33,230 nucleotides of DNA, taken from positions 1-33,230 of the forward strand of contig CAJBBC010000014.1 of assembly GCA_903951185.1 (NCBI GenBank). Reading direction: 5' to 3'. Below the pieces are notes generated by a model that saw nothing but the letters and a program-made list of their open reading frames with translations, searched no databases and was not told where the DNA came from. This document shows, in pieces, positions 26,719-33,230 of this stretch. The stretch comes from an uncultured Actinomycetes bacterium. Lineage in GTDB: Bacteria > Actinomycetota > Actinomycetes > S36-B12 > UBA5976. A program made the translations under genes and the position numbers. How positions within the stretch are numbered: the first letter of the stretch is position 1; the number at the start of each line of letters is the position of its first letter.

Positions 26719-26895
26719 ATGTGTAGTCGAGTTAATTGCCGTAAATGCGGAAAAGTAACTTACAGTGGTTGTGGACAACATCTTGACCAAGTTTTTGCAG
26801 GTGTTCCGCAAAATCAACGCTGTGATTGTGCAAGTAAGACCGCAAGTGCAAGTGGCGACAAGCAGTCGGTACTTAGCAAAATTTTTGGTCGCTAA
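26719..26895 (+). CDS. Small cysteine-rich protein (58 residues), likely metal- or thiol-binding
   Basis: This reading frame is below the ORF-track cut-off. AGGAG is five bases before the ATG. The product has six cysteines: MCSRVNCRKCGKVTYSGCGQ, then GVPQNQRCDCASK (C2, C7, C10, C18, C35, C37), and a basic C-terminus SKIFGR. The CxxC-x7-C...CxC layout suggests zinc binding, in the manner of small uncharacterised 'CxxCGKxTxxGCGxH' proteins I recall from actinobacteria. It sits 36 nt after the rhodanese and 2 nt before the CPVC membrane protein, clearly inside the operon. A zinc or sulfur-carrier role is inference. Confidence 0.85.
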   Translation: MCSRVNCRKCGKVTYSGCGQHLDQVFAGVPQNQRCDCASKTASASGDKQSVLSKIFGR

Positions 26896-26897
26896 TC

Positions 26898-27359
26898 GTG
26901 CAACCTAACTGTCTGACGGCGCTGCTGGCTTGGCCAGCACGCCGTTGGGTTGTTGCCTTATTGGTTGGTGGATCAACGTATTTAATCCTCGGCCTGCCAA
27001 CCGTCGTAGTGAACAATAATGTTTTCGGCCGTGATATTGCTGTTACCAATTGGGCAATGCCAGTTTTAATAGGCACCTCAGTTCTTTCTGGATTACTTTT
27101 TGCAACTTATGTGCGAGTCGGTGAAATTCAATCAACTGAGCGAGAAGCCAAACTCGGAAGCTTAGGCGGCTTCTTTTCATTCCTGGCAATCGGTTGTCCA
27201 GTTTGTAACAAGGTTGCACTCATTGCACTTGGTTACTCAGGTGCAATTAAATATTTCGCGCCAGTTCAGCCTTACCTTGCTGTACTCGGTTTAGGGCTTT
27301 TGGCGTATGCCTTGAGGCAACGACTTACTAATGAAACATCCTGCCGAATTCCGGCTTAA
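26898..27359 (+). CDS. Four-TM membrane protein with a CPVC motif, unknown function
   Basis: This 153-residue integral membrane protein starts with GTG two bases after its upstream neighbour. Four hydrophobic helices are seen: about 17-38, 52-72, 88-117 and 121-139. The third contains FFSFLAIGCPVCNKVALIALG with cysteines 100 and 103. A CxxC pair inside or at the face of a membrane helix is a hallmark of thiol-electron carriers (compare CcdA/DsbD and VKOR), and a thioredoxin gene follows 16 nt later. It is far smaller than CcdA and lacks its second conserved Cys-bearing helix. I do not know its family name; a membrane thiol relay or sulfur permease are possibilities. Confidence 0.8.
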   Translation: MQPNCLTALLAWPARRWVVALLVGGSTYLILGLPTVVVNNNVFGRDIAVTNWAMPVLIGTSVLSGLLFATYVRVGEIQSTEREAKLGSLGGFFSFLAIGCPVCNKVALIALGYSGAIKYFAPVQPYLAVLGLGLLAYALRQRLTNETSCRIPA

Positions 27360-27375
27360 CGAAGAAAAGAAGAAT

Positions 27376-27747
27376 ATGAGCACAATTACTTTAACTAAAG
27401 AAAATTTTGAGTCAACGATCACCAGTGAAGGAATAACGTTTGTTGACTTCTGGGCTGAATGGTGTGGTCCTTGCCGCATGTTCGCCCCAGTTTTCGAAGA
27501 TGCCTCAGGCAAGTACCCAGAAATTACGTTTGGCAAAGTTGATACTGAAGATCAACAAGAATTAGCTGCAGCTGCAGGCATAAGTTCAATTCCGACGTTG
27601 ATGGCATTCCGTGATGGAATTTTAGTTTTCAGTCAACCAGGTGCACTTCCTGCACCTTCATTCGCGGAACTAATTGATGCAGTTGTCGCACTTGATATGG
27701 AAGAAGTTCGCGCAGAAGTTGCGAAACAGCAAGTTAACCAAGATTAA
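27376..27747 (+). CDS. trxA: Thioredoxin
   Basis: This cytoplasmic disulfide reductase has 123 residues from the ATG at 27376; the track start at 27331 lies inside the preceding gene and is rejected. The active site is FWAEWCGPCRMFAPVF (Cys30, Cys33). The cis-Pro loop GISSIPTLMAFRDG and a short C-terminal extension follow. There is no signal peptide. Lying between the CPVC protein and the CsoR-family gene, it is probably the reductant for persulfides made by the rhodaneses and/or the partner of the membrane CPVC protein. Confidence 0.95.
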   Translation: MSTITLTKENFESTITSEGITFVDFWAEWCGPCRMFAPVFEDASGKYPEITFGKVDTEDQQELAAAAGISSIPTLMAFRDGILVFSQPGALPAPSFAELIDAVVALDMEEVRAEVAKQQVNQD

Positions 27748-27774
27748 ATTCCAGATATATAAAAGGAGTAGCTA

Positions 27775-28068
27775 ATGGCTAAGGCAGTCAAACTAAGTGC
27801 ACATGTAGTTAATAACGAAGATGCCCTCGGTGACTTCACAAAACGGCTTCGACGCGCAGAAGGTCAAATCGGTGGAATTCTGCGCATGGTTGAGGAAGGT
27901 CGATCATGTGAAGACATCGTTCATCAACTAGCCGCCGTATCCAAGGCAGTGAATAAGGCAGCATTTGGCTTAATAACTGCTGGTCTGTCTGAATGCATTC
28001 TTGAAAAAGGTAAGAACACCGAAGAAGTTAAAGAGCAATTACAAAAACTGTTCTTAACCATGGTTTAA
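27775..28068 (+). CDS. cstR: CsoR/RcnR-family repressor, CstR-like (persulfide-sensor type)
   Basis: This 97-residue all-helical DUF156 protein has RLRRAEGQIGGILRMVEEGRSCEDIVHQLAAV. Cys45 and Cys74 match the first and last ligands of copper-sensing CsoR, but the position of the copper-binding His (four residues before Cys74) is Gly70 in LITAGLSECI. The Cys pair without His is the layout of CstR, which senses per- and polysulfide by forming a di- or trisulfide. The operon content agrees. AAGGAG precedes the ATG. Its probable target is the palindrome at 26235-26250. The CstR assignment is by motif and context only. Confidence 0.88.
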   Translation: MAKAVKLSAHVVNNEDALGDFTKRLRRAEGQIGGILRMVEEGRSCEDIVHQLAAVSKAVNKAAFGLITAGLSECILEKGKNTEEVKEQLQKLFLTMV

Positions 28069-28093
28069 CAAACAAAAAAGTAAAGGCAGAATT

Positions 28094-29719
28094 GTGAAAA
28101 AAATTGTTATTGTTGGTGGCGTTGCTGGCGGTATGTCTGCGGCAACTAGATTGCGTCGTCTTGATCCAGAAGCATCGATTATTGTGATCGAGCGAAGTGG
28201 TTTCGTATCTTACGCAAATTGTGGACTACCTTATTACGTTGGTGGAGTTATAGCTGATCAGGCATCATTGTTATTGCAAACACCAGCATCACTTGACGCC
28301 CGCTTTGAGTTAGATGTCCGGATTGAATCAGAAGTTACTGCTATCGATCGAAACGCAAAAAAAGTTTCTGTAACACGCAAATCTGGTGACACTTATGAAC
28401 TTGATTACGATGTTTTAGTTTTGAGCCCTGGCGCCCAGCCGATTGTTCCCCCGATCGAAGGCATTGATCGAGCACACACACTAAGAACTGTCGAAGACGT
28501 GACCAGAATTGCAGCTGCAGTTGCTAGTAATCCAAAGTCAGCAGTTGTAATTGGTGGTGGGTTCATTGGTGTTGAATCTGCTGAAAACTTAGTTCACAAG
28601 AATATTCCAACCACTATTGTCGAGGCTGCACCACAATTACTTGGTCCAATCGATCCTGAACTTGCTGAACTAGTCCATGCAGAAGTTCGTAAACACGGCG
28701 TAAAACTAAAACTTGGTGCCGGCGTTACTAAAGTTTCTGAAAATTCTGTGCAATTAGCAGATGGGACAGAAGTGCCAGCCGATTTGGTTATTTGTGCAAT
28801 TGGAGTCAAGCCAGACATTACTCTGGCTAAAGCCTGTGATCTTGAAATAGGTCCACGCGGTGGAATAACAGTAAATGAATTTGGTCAAACTTCCGACCTA
28901 AATATTTATGCAATTGGTGACGTCGCAGAAAAAATTGATGCATTTGATGGTGAGGCAACACTTGTACCGTTAGCAAATATTGCTAACCGCCAAGGACGTG
29001 TAGCAGCTGATCACATTATGGGCCGGACCGTTCGCCCGGTTAAAACAATTGGCACTGCAATCGTAAAAGTTTTTGATTTAACAGTTGCCTCTACTGGATG
29101 GAATGAAAAGCGCCTCAAAGCAAGAGGTGTCGATTGCCAAGCAATCCATACACATCCAGGTTCACATGCTGGGTACTACCCTGGCGCTGAGCAGATGGCA
29201 CTTAAATTATTAATTTCGAAACCAGATGGTGAGATTCTAGGTGCTCAAGCTGTTGGTGGCGATGGCGTTGACAAGCGTATTGATGTCATTGCCACAGCTA
29301 TTAGATGTGATCTACCCGCTCCTGAGTTAGCTGACTTAGAACTTGCCTACGCGCCGCCATTTGGTTCCGCTAAAGATCCAGTCAATATGTTGGGTTACAT
29401 TGCCGAAAATTTGTTAACCGGGTTCACCGAAAATATTCAATGGTATGACGTCAAACCTAAGTTTGCACAAGGTGATGTATTGCTTGACGTGCGAACTCAA
29501 GCTGAATTTGCAAACGGTGCGATTGTTGGCGCCATTAATATTCCACTTGATGAAATCCGAGATAGATTCCATGAAATCCCAGCTGGAAAAATAATTGTTT
29601 ACTGCCAAGTTGGTCAACGCGGACATACGGCAACAGTTTTACTTCGTGAACGCGGAGTTAACGCAGTTAATTTAGACGGCGGTTATAAAACTTGGGTTGC
29701 AGCTGAACCGTTAACTTAA
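28094..29719 (+). CDS. CoA-disulfide/persulfide reductase fused to rhodanese (CoADR-RHD)
   Basis: This 541-residue fusion joins a pyridine-nucleotide-disulfide reductase to a C-terminal rhodanese. The FAD loop is IVIVGGVAGGMSAATRLRR. Single active Cys43 in SYANCGLPYYVGG is the CoADR signature. The NAD(P) loop is SAVVIGGGFIGVESAENL, and the FAD-binding segment is NIYAIGDVAE. The rhodanese domain begins about residue 455 (VLLDVRTQAEFANGAIVGAINIP) with active Cys504 in YCQVGQRGHTA. Such fusions reduce CoA persulfide or CoA disulfide with NAD(P)H, releasing sulfide. The start is GTG. It is the last gene of the operon, 25 nt after cstR, and its stop is next to the convergent LivH stop. Confidence 0.95.
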   Translation: MKKIVIVGGVAGGMSAATRLRRLDPEASIIVIERSGFVSYANCGLPYYVGGVIADQASLLLQTPASLDARFELDVRIESEVTAIDRNAKKVSVTRKSGDTYELDYDVLVLSPGAQPIVPPIEGIDRAHTLRTVEDVTRIAAAVASNPKSAVVIGGGFIGVESAENLVHKNIPTTIVEAAPQLLGPIDPELAELVHAEVRKHGVKLKLGAGVTKVSENSVQLADGTEVPADLVICAIGVKPDITLAKACDLEIGPRGGITVNEFGQTSDLNIYAIGDVAEKIDAFDGEATLVPLANIANRQGRVAADHIMGRTVRPVKTIGTAIVKVFDLTVASTGWNEKRLKARGVDCQAIHTHPGSHAGYYPGAEQMALKLLISKPDGEILGAQAVGGDGVDKRIDVIATAIRCDLPAPELADLELAYAPPFGSAKDPVNMLGYIAENLLTGFTENIQWYDVKPKFAQGDVLLDVRTQAEFANGAIVGAINIPLDEIRDRFHEIPAGKIIVYCQVGQRGHTATVLLRERGVNAVNLDGGYKTWVAAEPLT

Positions 29720-29727
29720 CAAGTTAA
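29711..29727. terminator. AT-rich hairpin at the CoADR/livH convergent junction
   Basis: TTAACTT-AAC-AAGTTAA pairs perfectly over seven bases and spans both stop codons. It is weak (one G-C pair per arm) and lacks a T-run, so a terminator role is only possible. Confidence 0.3.
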
Positions 29728-30725
29728 ACAACATCTGGGGCTTTACCAAGTATGCCTTGGGGTCGGTACACCAACATCAATATGAAAACTGCATAAATTG
29801 CAGTTTCACTCCAGCGATAACCCAAGCCCGAGGGTACACCGTTACTAATGGACTCAATTAAGCCAACGAAGAAACCGCCAAAAATAGTGCCGCGTATTGT
29901 GGCAACCCCACCAATAATTGCGGCGGCATATCCAATTAAACCTATTTGCATACCAAGTGCGTAAGTTGAAATTCGAAATTCTTGTGCATAAATAACACCA
30001 GCAGCACTTGCTGTGGCACCGGCAATTAGAAAAGTCCTGGCGATAGTTTTATTCACATTAATGCCAACCATTTGGGATACTTCATAACTTGCTGAAACTG
30101 CCCGAATAGCTAAACCATTTTTTGAACGAGTGGCTAAGAAAGAAAATATGGCAAAAATCGGAATAGTAATTGCTAGTACAACAATTGCACGTTGAAATGA
30201 TGAAGTGAAGGATGTGTAAGGGAGCGCTTCGGGAATAACAGAATGAAACTTCTTCGGACCAGACCCATTTATTTTTAACCCAATATTTTGCAGAATTAAC
30301 GCAACACCCAGAGACGCAATTAGCGGAGCAAGTTTGTTGGAATTTCGTAATCTTCGAAACACTAGTAATTCAGTACTTAAACTAAGTAGTGCCCCAATGC
30401 ACATCGCAAGTAACAGCACCAAAATTAGCCAAATCCAGTTACTAAATGTTGGACTTACGGCACCAACTAGATCCACTAAAAGAAATGCTGAAATCACAGC
30501 GCCCATCATGAAAACTTCACCGTGAGCTAAGTTGATCATTCCAGTTGAGTTATAAATCAAACCAAAACCTAATGCAATCAGCGCATAAATTGCACCGGTT
30601 GAAAGGCCTTCAAATGCGTATGTAATAAAGAAACTTGGATACTTGATCGCACTGTAGGTAAGCCAAATTAAGAACCAAAGCGGAATCAACTTAGTTGCGT
30701 GCTCAAAGAGTTTCCGCGACTTCAT
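29724..30725 (-). CDS. livH: Branched-chain amino acid ABC permease, LivH type (orphan)
   Basis: This 333-residue inner-membrane permease of the LivH family has about eight or nine helices. Motifs are GLSTGAIYALIALGFGLIYNSTGMINLAHGEVFMMGA near the N-terminus and the EAA-like cytoplasmic loop GLAIRAVSASYEVSQMVGINVNKTIARTFLIAGATASAAGVIYA. VYRPQGILGK lies at the end. LivH works with LivM, LivG, LivF and a binding protein, none of which is in the window. It is monocistronic here. TACAGT six bases before the ATG suggests a leaderless transcript. The substrate could be branched-chain amino acids, urea or other amides. Confidence 0.92.
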   Translation of the reverse strand: MKSRKLFEHATKLIPLWFLIWLTYSAIKYPSFFITYAFEGLSTGAIYALIALGFGLIYNSTGMINLAHGEVFMMGAVISAFLLVDLVGAVSPTFSNWIWLILVLLLAMCIGALLSLSTELLVFRRLRNSNKLAPLIASLGVALILQNIGLKINGSGPKKFHSVIPEALPYTSFTSSFQRAIVVLAITIPIFAIFSFLATRSKNGLAIRAVSASYEVSQMVGINVNKTIARTFLIAGATASAAGVIYAQEFRISTYALGMQIGLIGYAAAIIGGVATIRGTIFGGFFVGLIESISNGVPSGLGYRWSETAIYAVFILMLVYRPQGILGKAPDVV

Positions 30726-30894
30726 TATCTAACTGTAGTAAGTATGCCGATCGATTAAAGATCTATGGCTCTTTGTAGGTGGAAAATCTCCAACTTATTA
30801 ATGTCGCCGGCTTCATACTTAAGTTTGATTCACTAGTTTCAGGCATTTGAGTCATTGGATCAGCACAAAAAGCAAACTTCAATTAGGTTTGAGT

Positions 30895-31896
30895 ATGTCG
30901 AAAAAATGGGTTTTGGTTTCTTTAACTTTTGCCATATTAACTTCTGGTTGTAGTGAAGCAGGATCAACGGCACTTAAATCCAAGACTAGCAATGCTCCAG
31001 AAAATAATGAGGTTTCAGTATTTGAAGATAATCCAAATCCCGTTTCATTAGCCGCTTTAAATAAATTAGATATATCTGGATCGAACTTAGTTTTAAAAAA
31101 TATGGTAGGTACGACAAGTACTTACACAAAATATGAAATAACTTATCAAGCGAATGAATTTGAAATTTCAGGAATCTTAAATATTCCAATTGGTGACGGC
31201 CCATTTCCAGCTTTAGTACTGGGCCATGGATATATTGATCCAGCAATATATACAACTGGCCGCGGTCTAAAACGTGAACAAGATTACTTGGCGAGTAATG
31301 GTTTTATAGTTTTACACACTGACTACCGGAATCACGCTGGCAGTGATGACGATCCAAATAACACATTGAATATGCGGCTTGGCTACACCGTAGATGTTAT
31401 TGCTGCTGCAAAAGCGCTCAGAAATTCTGGACTAGCTCAGGTTGACCAAAAAAGAATCGGTTACCTTGGCAGGTCGATGGGTGGTGGTATTGGGTATAAC
31501 GTCGCAACTGTTGCGCCAAATGAATTCGATGCACTTGTTTTATATGCACCAGTTAGTGCGAATTACGTAGATAACTTTAATAAGTGGGGTCGGGATAATC
31601 CGGAAATTGAAAATCCAATTGTTGAAAAATTTGGTAGCCCAGAAGATGCACCAGACTTTTGGAAAGGCATTTCAGCTGAAAACTACTTTGCGAATATTTC
31701 TGATCCAATCATGATTCATCATGGAACTAATGATGAAAGTTGCAAAGTGGAGTGGTCACAGCGTGCTGCGGCACAAATGAAGGCTGCTGGTAAAGAAGTT
31801 ACGCTCCATGTTTACGAAGGTGAAGCCCATGCATTTGGGCCGATGTGGGAATTGTCCATGCAGCGTTCAGTCGAATTCTTGCAGGCAAATCTTTAA
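30895..31896 (+). CDS. Alpha/beta hydrolase lipoprotein (S9/dienelactone-hydrolase type)
   Basis: This secreted, lipid-anchored serine hydrolase has 333 residues from the ATG at 30895, where TAGGTT sits five bases upstream. The track's TTG start adds 16 residues without a ribosome site. The signal is MSKKWVLVSLTFAILTSGC (lipobox TSGC). After a beta-rich lead-in come the oxyanion segment ALVLGHGYI, the nucleophile elbow GYLGRSMGGGIGYN (GxSxGG), the Asp in IMIHHGTNDESC and the catalytic His in YEGEAHAFGP. This order matches prolyl-oligopeptidase-like and acetyl-xylan-esterase-like hydrolases. Peptide or ester substrates are both possible. Confidence 0.9.
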   Translation: MSKKWVLVSLTFAILTSGCSEAGSTALKSKTSNAPENNEVSVFEDNPNPVSLAALNKLDISGSNLVLKNMVGTTSTYTKYEITYQANEFEISGILNIPIGDGPFPALVLGHGYIDPAIYTTGRGLKREQDYLASNGFIVLHTDYRNHAGSDDDPNNTLNMRLGYTVDVIAAAKALRNSGLAQVDQKRIGYLGRSMGGGIGYNVATVAPNEFDALVLYAPVSANYVDNFNKWGRDNPEIENPIVEKFGSPEDAPDFWKGISAENYFANISDPIMIHHGTNDESCKVEWSQRAAAQMKAAGKEVTLHVYEGEAHAFGPMWELSMQRSVEFLQANL

Positions 31897-31939
31897 TTCC
31901 CTGACTTGTGTAAGTTTATTTGTGTACGTTTAAATTTTT

Positions 31940-32695
31940 TTACATCCGCAAGTACGAAGCGCCATTAAAGTCAAGGACTGCGCCACTTGCCCAAAGCGAC
32001 TCTTTGGAAGCTAAGAAGTAAATCGCTTTCGCTAATTCTTCTGGTTCAGCAACGCGGCCGAAAGGGCTCTGATTGCGAATGTCATCGCCAGTTGGACCAT
32101 TCAGTAATTCAGCAGCCATTTCAGTATCCACGAATCCAGGAGCAAGTGTTGTCACTCCAATCCCTAGTGGGGCTAAAGCCTTTGCAATTGACTGACCAAA
32201 AGCGACAATCGCAGCTTTACTTGCGCCGTACGCCGGACTCACTGGTTCGCCGCGAAAAGCACCACGTGAACCAACATTTACAATTCGCGAATCTGCATTG
32301 CGCGGCATGAATTGCAAAGCGCACCACGTTACGTTTGCAGCACCAATTAAGTTGACGCCTAATGTATCGGCCCAAGCTTGTTGCCATACTCCATAACTCG
32401 AAGACTCAATTGGATGATCAAAAAATACTCCAGCGTTGTTAATTAGAATGTCTATTTGACCAAACTCTTTACCAACCTGATCGACCATGACTTTGATTTC
32501 GGCTGCATCACGCAAATCTGCTTGCGCAATCATGTGCCCAGAACCAGGCAAACTAGCAACAACTTCACTGGCTAGCATTTCATTAGCGCTATAGTGAACC
32601 GCAATTCGATCACCATTTTCCGCGAAATACTTTGCAATGCTTGCACCGATTCCTCGTGATCCACCGGTGACTAAAACAGTTCTTTGTTTTCCCAT
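31940..32695 (-). CDS. SDR-family oxidoreductase (FabG-like)
   Basis: This is a classical SDR of 251 residues. VLVTGGSRGIGASIAKYF is the cofactor loop and QADLRD the adenine pocket. LINNAGVFF, the Ser in RIVNVGSRGAF, the catalytic YGASKAA and TLAPGFVDTEMA follow. The C-terminal EPEELAKAIYFLASKESLWASGAVLDFNGA is typical of 3-oxoacyl-ACP reductase-like members. A stand-alone gene, it is not with other fatty-acid genes, so the substrate is open. TACTCT stands six bases before the ATG, consistent with a leaderless transcript. Confidence 0.92.
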   Translation of the reverse strand: MGKQRTVLVTGGSRGIGASIAKYFAENGDRIAVHYSANEMLASEVVASLPGSGHMIAQADLRDAAEIKVMVDQVGKEFGQIDILINNAGVFFDHPIESSSYGVWQQAWADTLGVNLIGAANVTWCALQFMPRNADSRIVNVGSRGAFRGEPVSPAYGASKAAIVAFGQSIAKALAPLGIGVTTLAPGFVDTEMAAELLNGPTGDDIRNQSPFGRVAEPEELAKAIYFLASKESLWASGAVLDFNGASYLRM

Positions 32696-32717
32696 GAAAT
32701 AAGAGTACTTACTTTAA

Positions 32718-33230
32718 TTAATTATTTCGATTAATTGCTTTTAAACCTTCACGAACTGAAAGCGTTTGCAGGTCTGGATGAGATTTAATGAATTTCTTAA
32801 CAAATCTAGGATCTGTATATGAGTAACTACGAAGTGCCCAGCCAATAGCTTTCGCAATAAAGAATTCTTGATCCTTAGCGCGTAGAGCGCAGTATTTTTC
32901 TAGTCGGATTACATCTGTGCGCTTACCGAGTTTTAATTGGTGAATTATGGCCACACGCACCATCCAAATATTGTCGTATTTAACCCACTGATCCATCAGT
33001 TTTCGTAATTGTGGATTTCGATCAATAACCGGTTCAATCGCAGTGCGCAAAGCATCAACGGTATCCCACCAAGATTTGGTTGTGATGAACCACTTTGCCT
33101 GTTTAGTTACAAAATCTTGCGAAAGTCTATTTGAATTCTTAATTAATAAATCACAAGCAACATATTGAAATTCGCGTTCTTTCTGTTCCCATAAATCTTG
33201 ACAAAGCGAAACAAGTTCTTTTTCGGTAAA
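32718..33230 (-). CDS. DNA alkylation repair enzyme, AlkD-like (N-terminal part beyond window)
   Basis: The track lists only 110 codons from a TTG at 33050, but the frame stays open to the right edge; reading it through gives at least 170 residues. The extra part reads FTEKELVSLCQDLWEQKERE, then WFITTKSWWDTVDALRTAIEPV. The rest has KYDNIWMVRVAIIHQLKLGKRTD and DQEFFIAKAIGWALRSYSY. TKSWWDTVD and FFIAKAIGWALR are the hallmark segments of AlkD HEAT-repeat DNA glycosylases, which remove N3- and N7-alkylated purines. It is the second alkylation-repair gene in the window, far from ogt. Confidence 0.9.
   Translation of the reverse strand, partial: FTEKELVSLCQDLWEQKEREFQYVACDLLIKNSNRLSQDFVTKQAKWFITTKSWWDTVDALRTAIEPVIDRNPQLRKLMDQWVKYDNIWMVRVAIIHQLKLGKRTDVIRLEKYCALRAKDQEFFIAKAIGWALRSYSYTDPRFVKKFIKSHPDLQTLSVREGLKAINRNN

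Noticed and set aside
27331-27375. Track N-terminal extension of the thioredoxin (MKHPAEFRLNEEKKN)
   Set aside because: It overlaps the end of the CPVC membrane protein gene and precedes the normal thioredoxin N-terminus; the ATG at 27376 fits the family.
27775-28068. Calling this a copper-sensing CsoR
   Set aside because: The copper-ligand His is Gly here, and no copper ATPase or copper chaperone is adjacent; all neighbours are sulfur or thiol genes.

Overview
The window looks like the chromosome of a low-GC, compact actinobacterium, most plausibly a freshwater acI-type (Nanopelagicales-like) lineage. The evidence is the actinobacterial gene order dnaK-grpE-dnaJ-hspR with a HAIR-type HspR operator, a class II fructose-bisphosphate aldolase, the three-subunit transhydrogenase pntAA-pntAB-pntB, AT-rich sequence, very short intergenic gaps, and repeated TANNNT-N6-start arrangements that suggest leaderless transcripts. 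The lineage is an inference; no rRNA or marker comparison was possible. No mobile element, CRISPR array or rRNA was seen.

Layout. 1-4711: central metabolism and housekeeping (cut-off GNAT acetyltransferase, purA, fba, a DedA membrane protein, pyrE, a small unknown). 4712-9434: heat-shock operon on the minus strand (dnaK, grpE, a zinc-finger-less dnaJ, hspR, then an SDR), preceded by a HAIR operator. 9435-13240: plus-strand cluster of zinc alcohol dehydrogenase, PatB/MalY-type C-S lyase/aminotransferase, O6-alkylguanine-DNA alkyltransferase and a second zinc alcohol dehydrogenase. 13237-18591: DUF2236 oxygenase, short SDR, 14-TM MFS exporter, response regulator, CapA-like lipoprotein. 18674-21530: NAD(P) transhydrogenase operon. 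21545-23566: cytochrome P450 and a membrane-anchored unknown; tRNA-Thr(CGU) follows at 23649-23724.

23744-29719 is the most interesting part. It reads as a reactive-sulfur (sulfide/persulfide) handling locus. On the minus strand are a SAM methyltransferase, a sulfide:quinone-oxidoreductase-like flavoprotein and an unlisted 47-residue protein. Divergent on the plus strand are a lipoprotein rhodanese, an unlisted 58-residue six-cysteine protein, a four-TM protein with a CPVC motif, a thioredoxin, a CsoR/CstR-family repressor lacking the copper-binding His, and a CoA-disulfide/persulfide reductase fused to rhodanese. A 16-bp perfect palindrome (ATACCCC/GGGGTAT), the kind of site CsoR-family repressors bind, lies in the divergent promoter region. 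Working model: SQR oxidises sulfide to sulfane sulfur, rhodaneses move it, CoADR-Rhd and thioredoxin reduce it, and the CstR-like protein senses it. No persulfide dioxygenase is present in the window, and several members (CPVC protein, 58-aa and 47-aa proteins, methyltransferase) have no assigned role.

29724-33230: an orphan LivH-type permease, a lipoprotein alpha/beta hydrolase, an SDR and a DNA-alkylation-repair (AlkD-like) protein cut off at the right edge. Every gene-free stretch is shorter than 300 bases; the longest (9176-9434) is the dnaK/adh control region.
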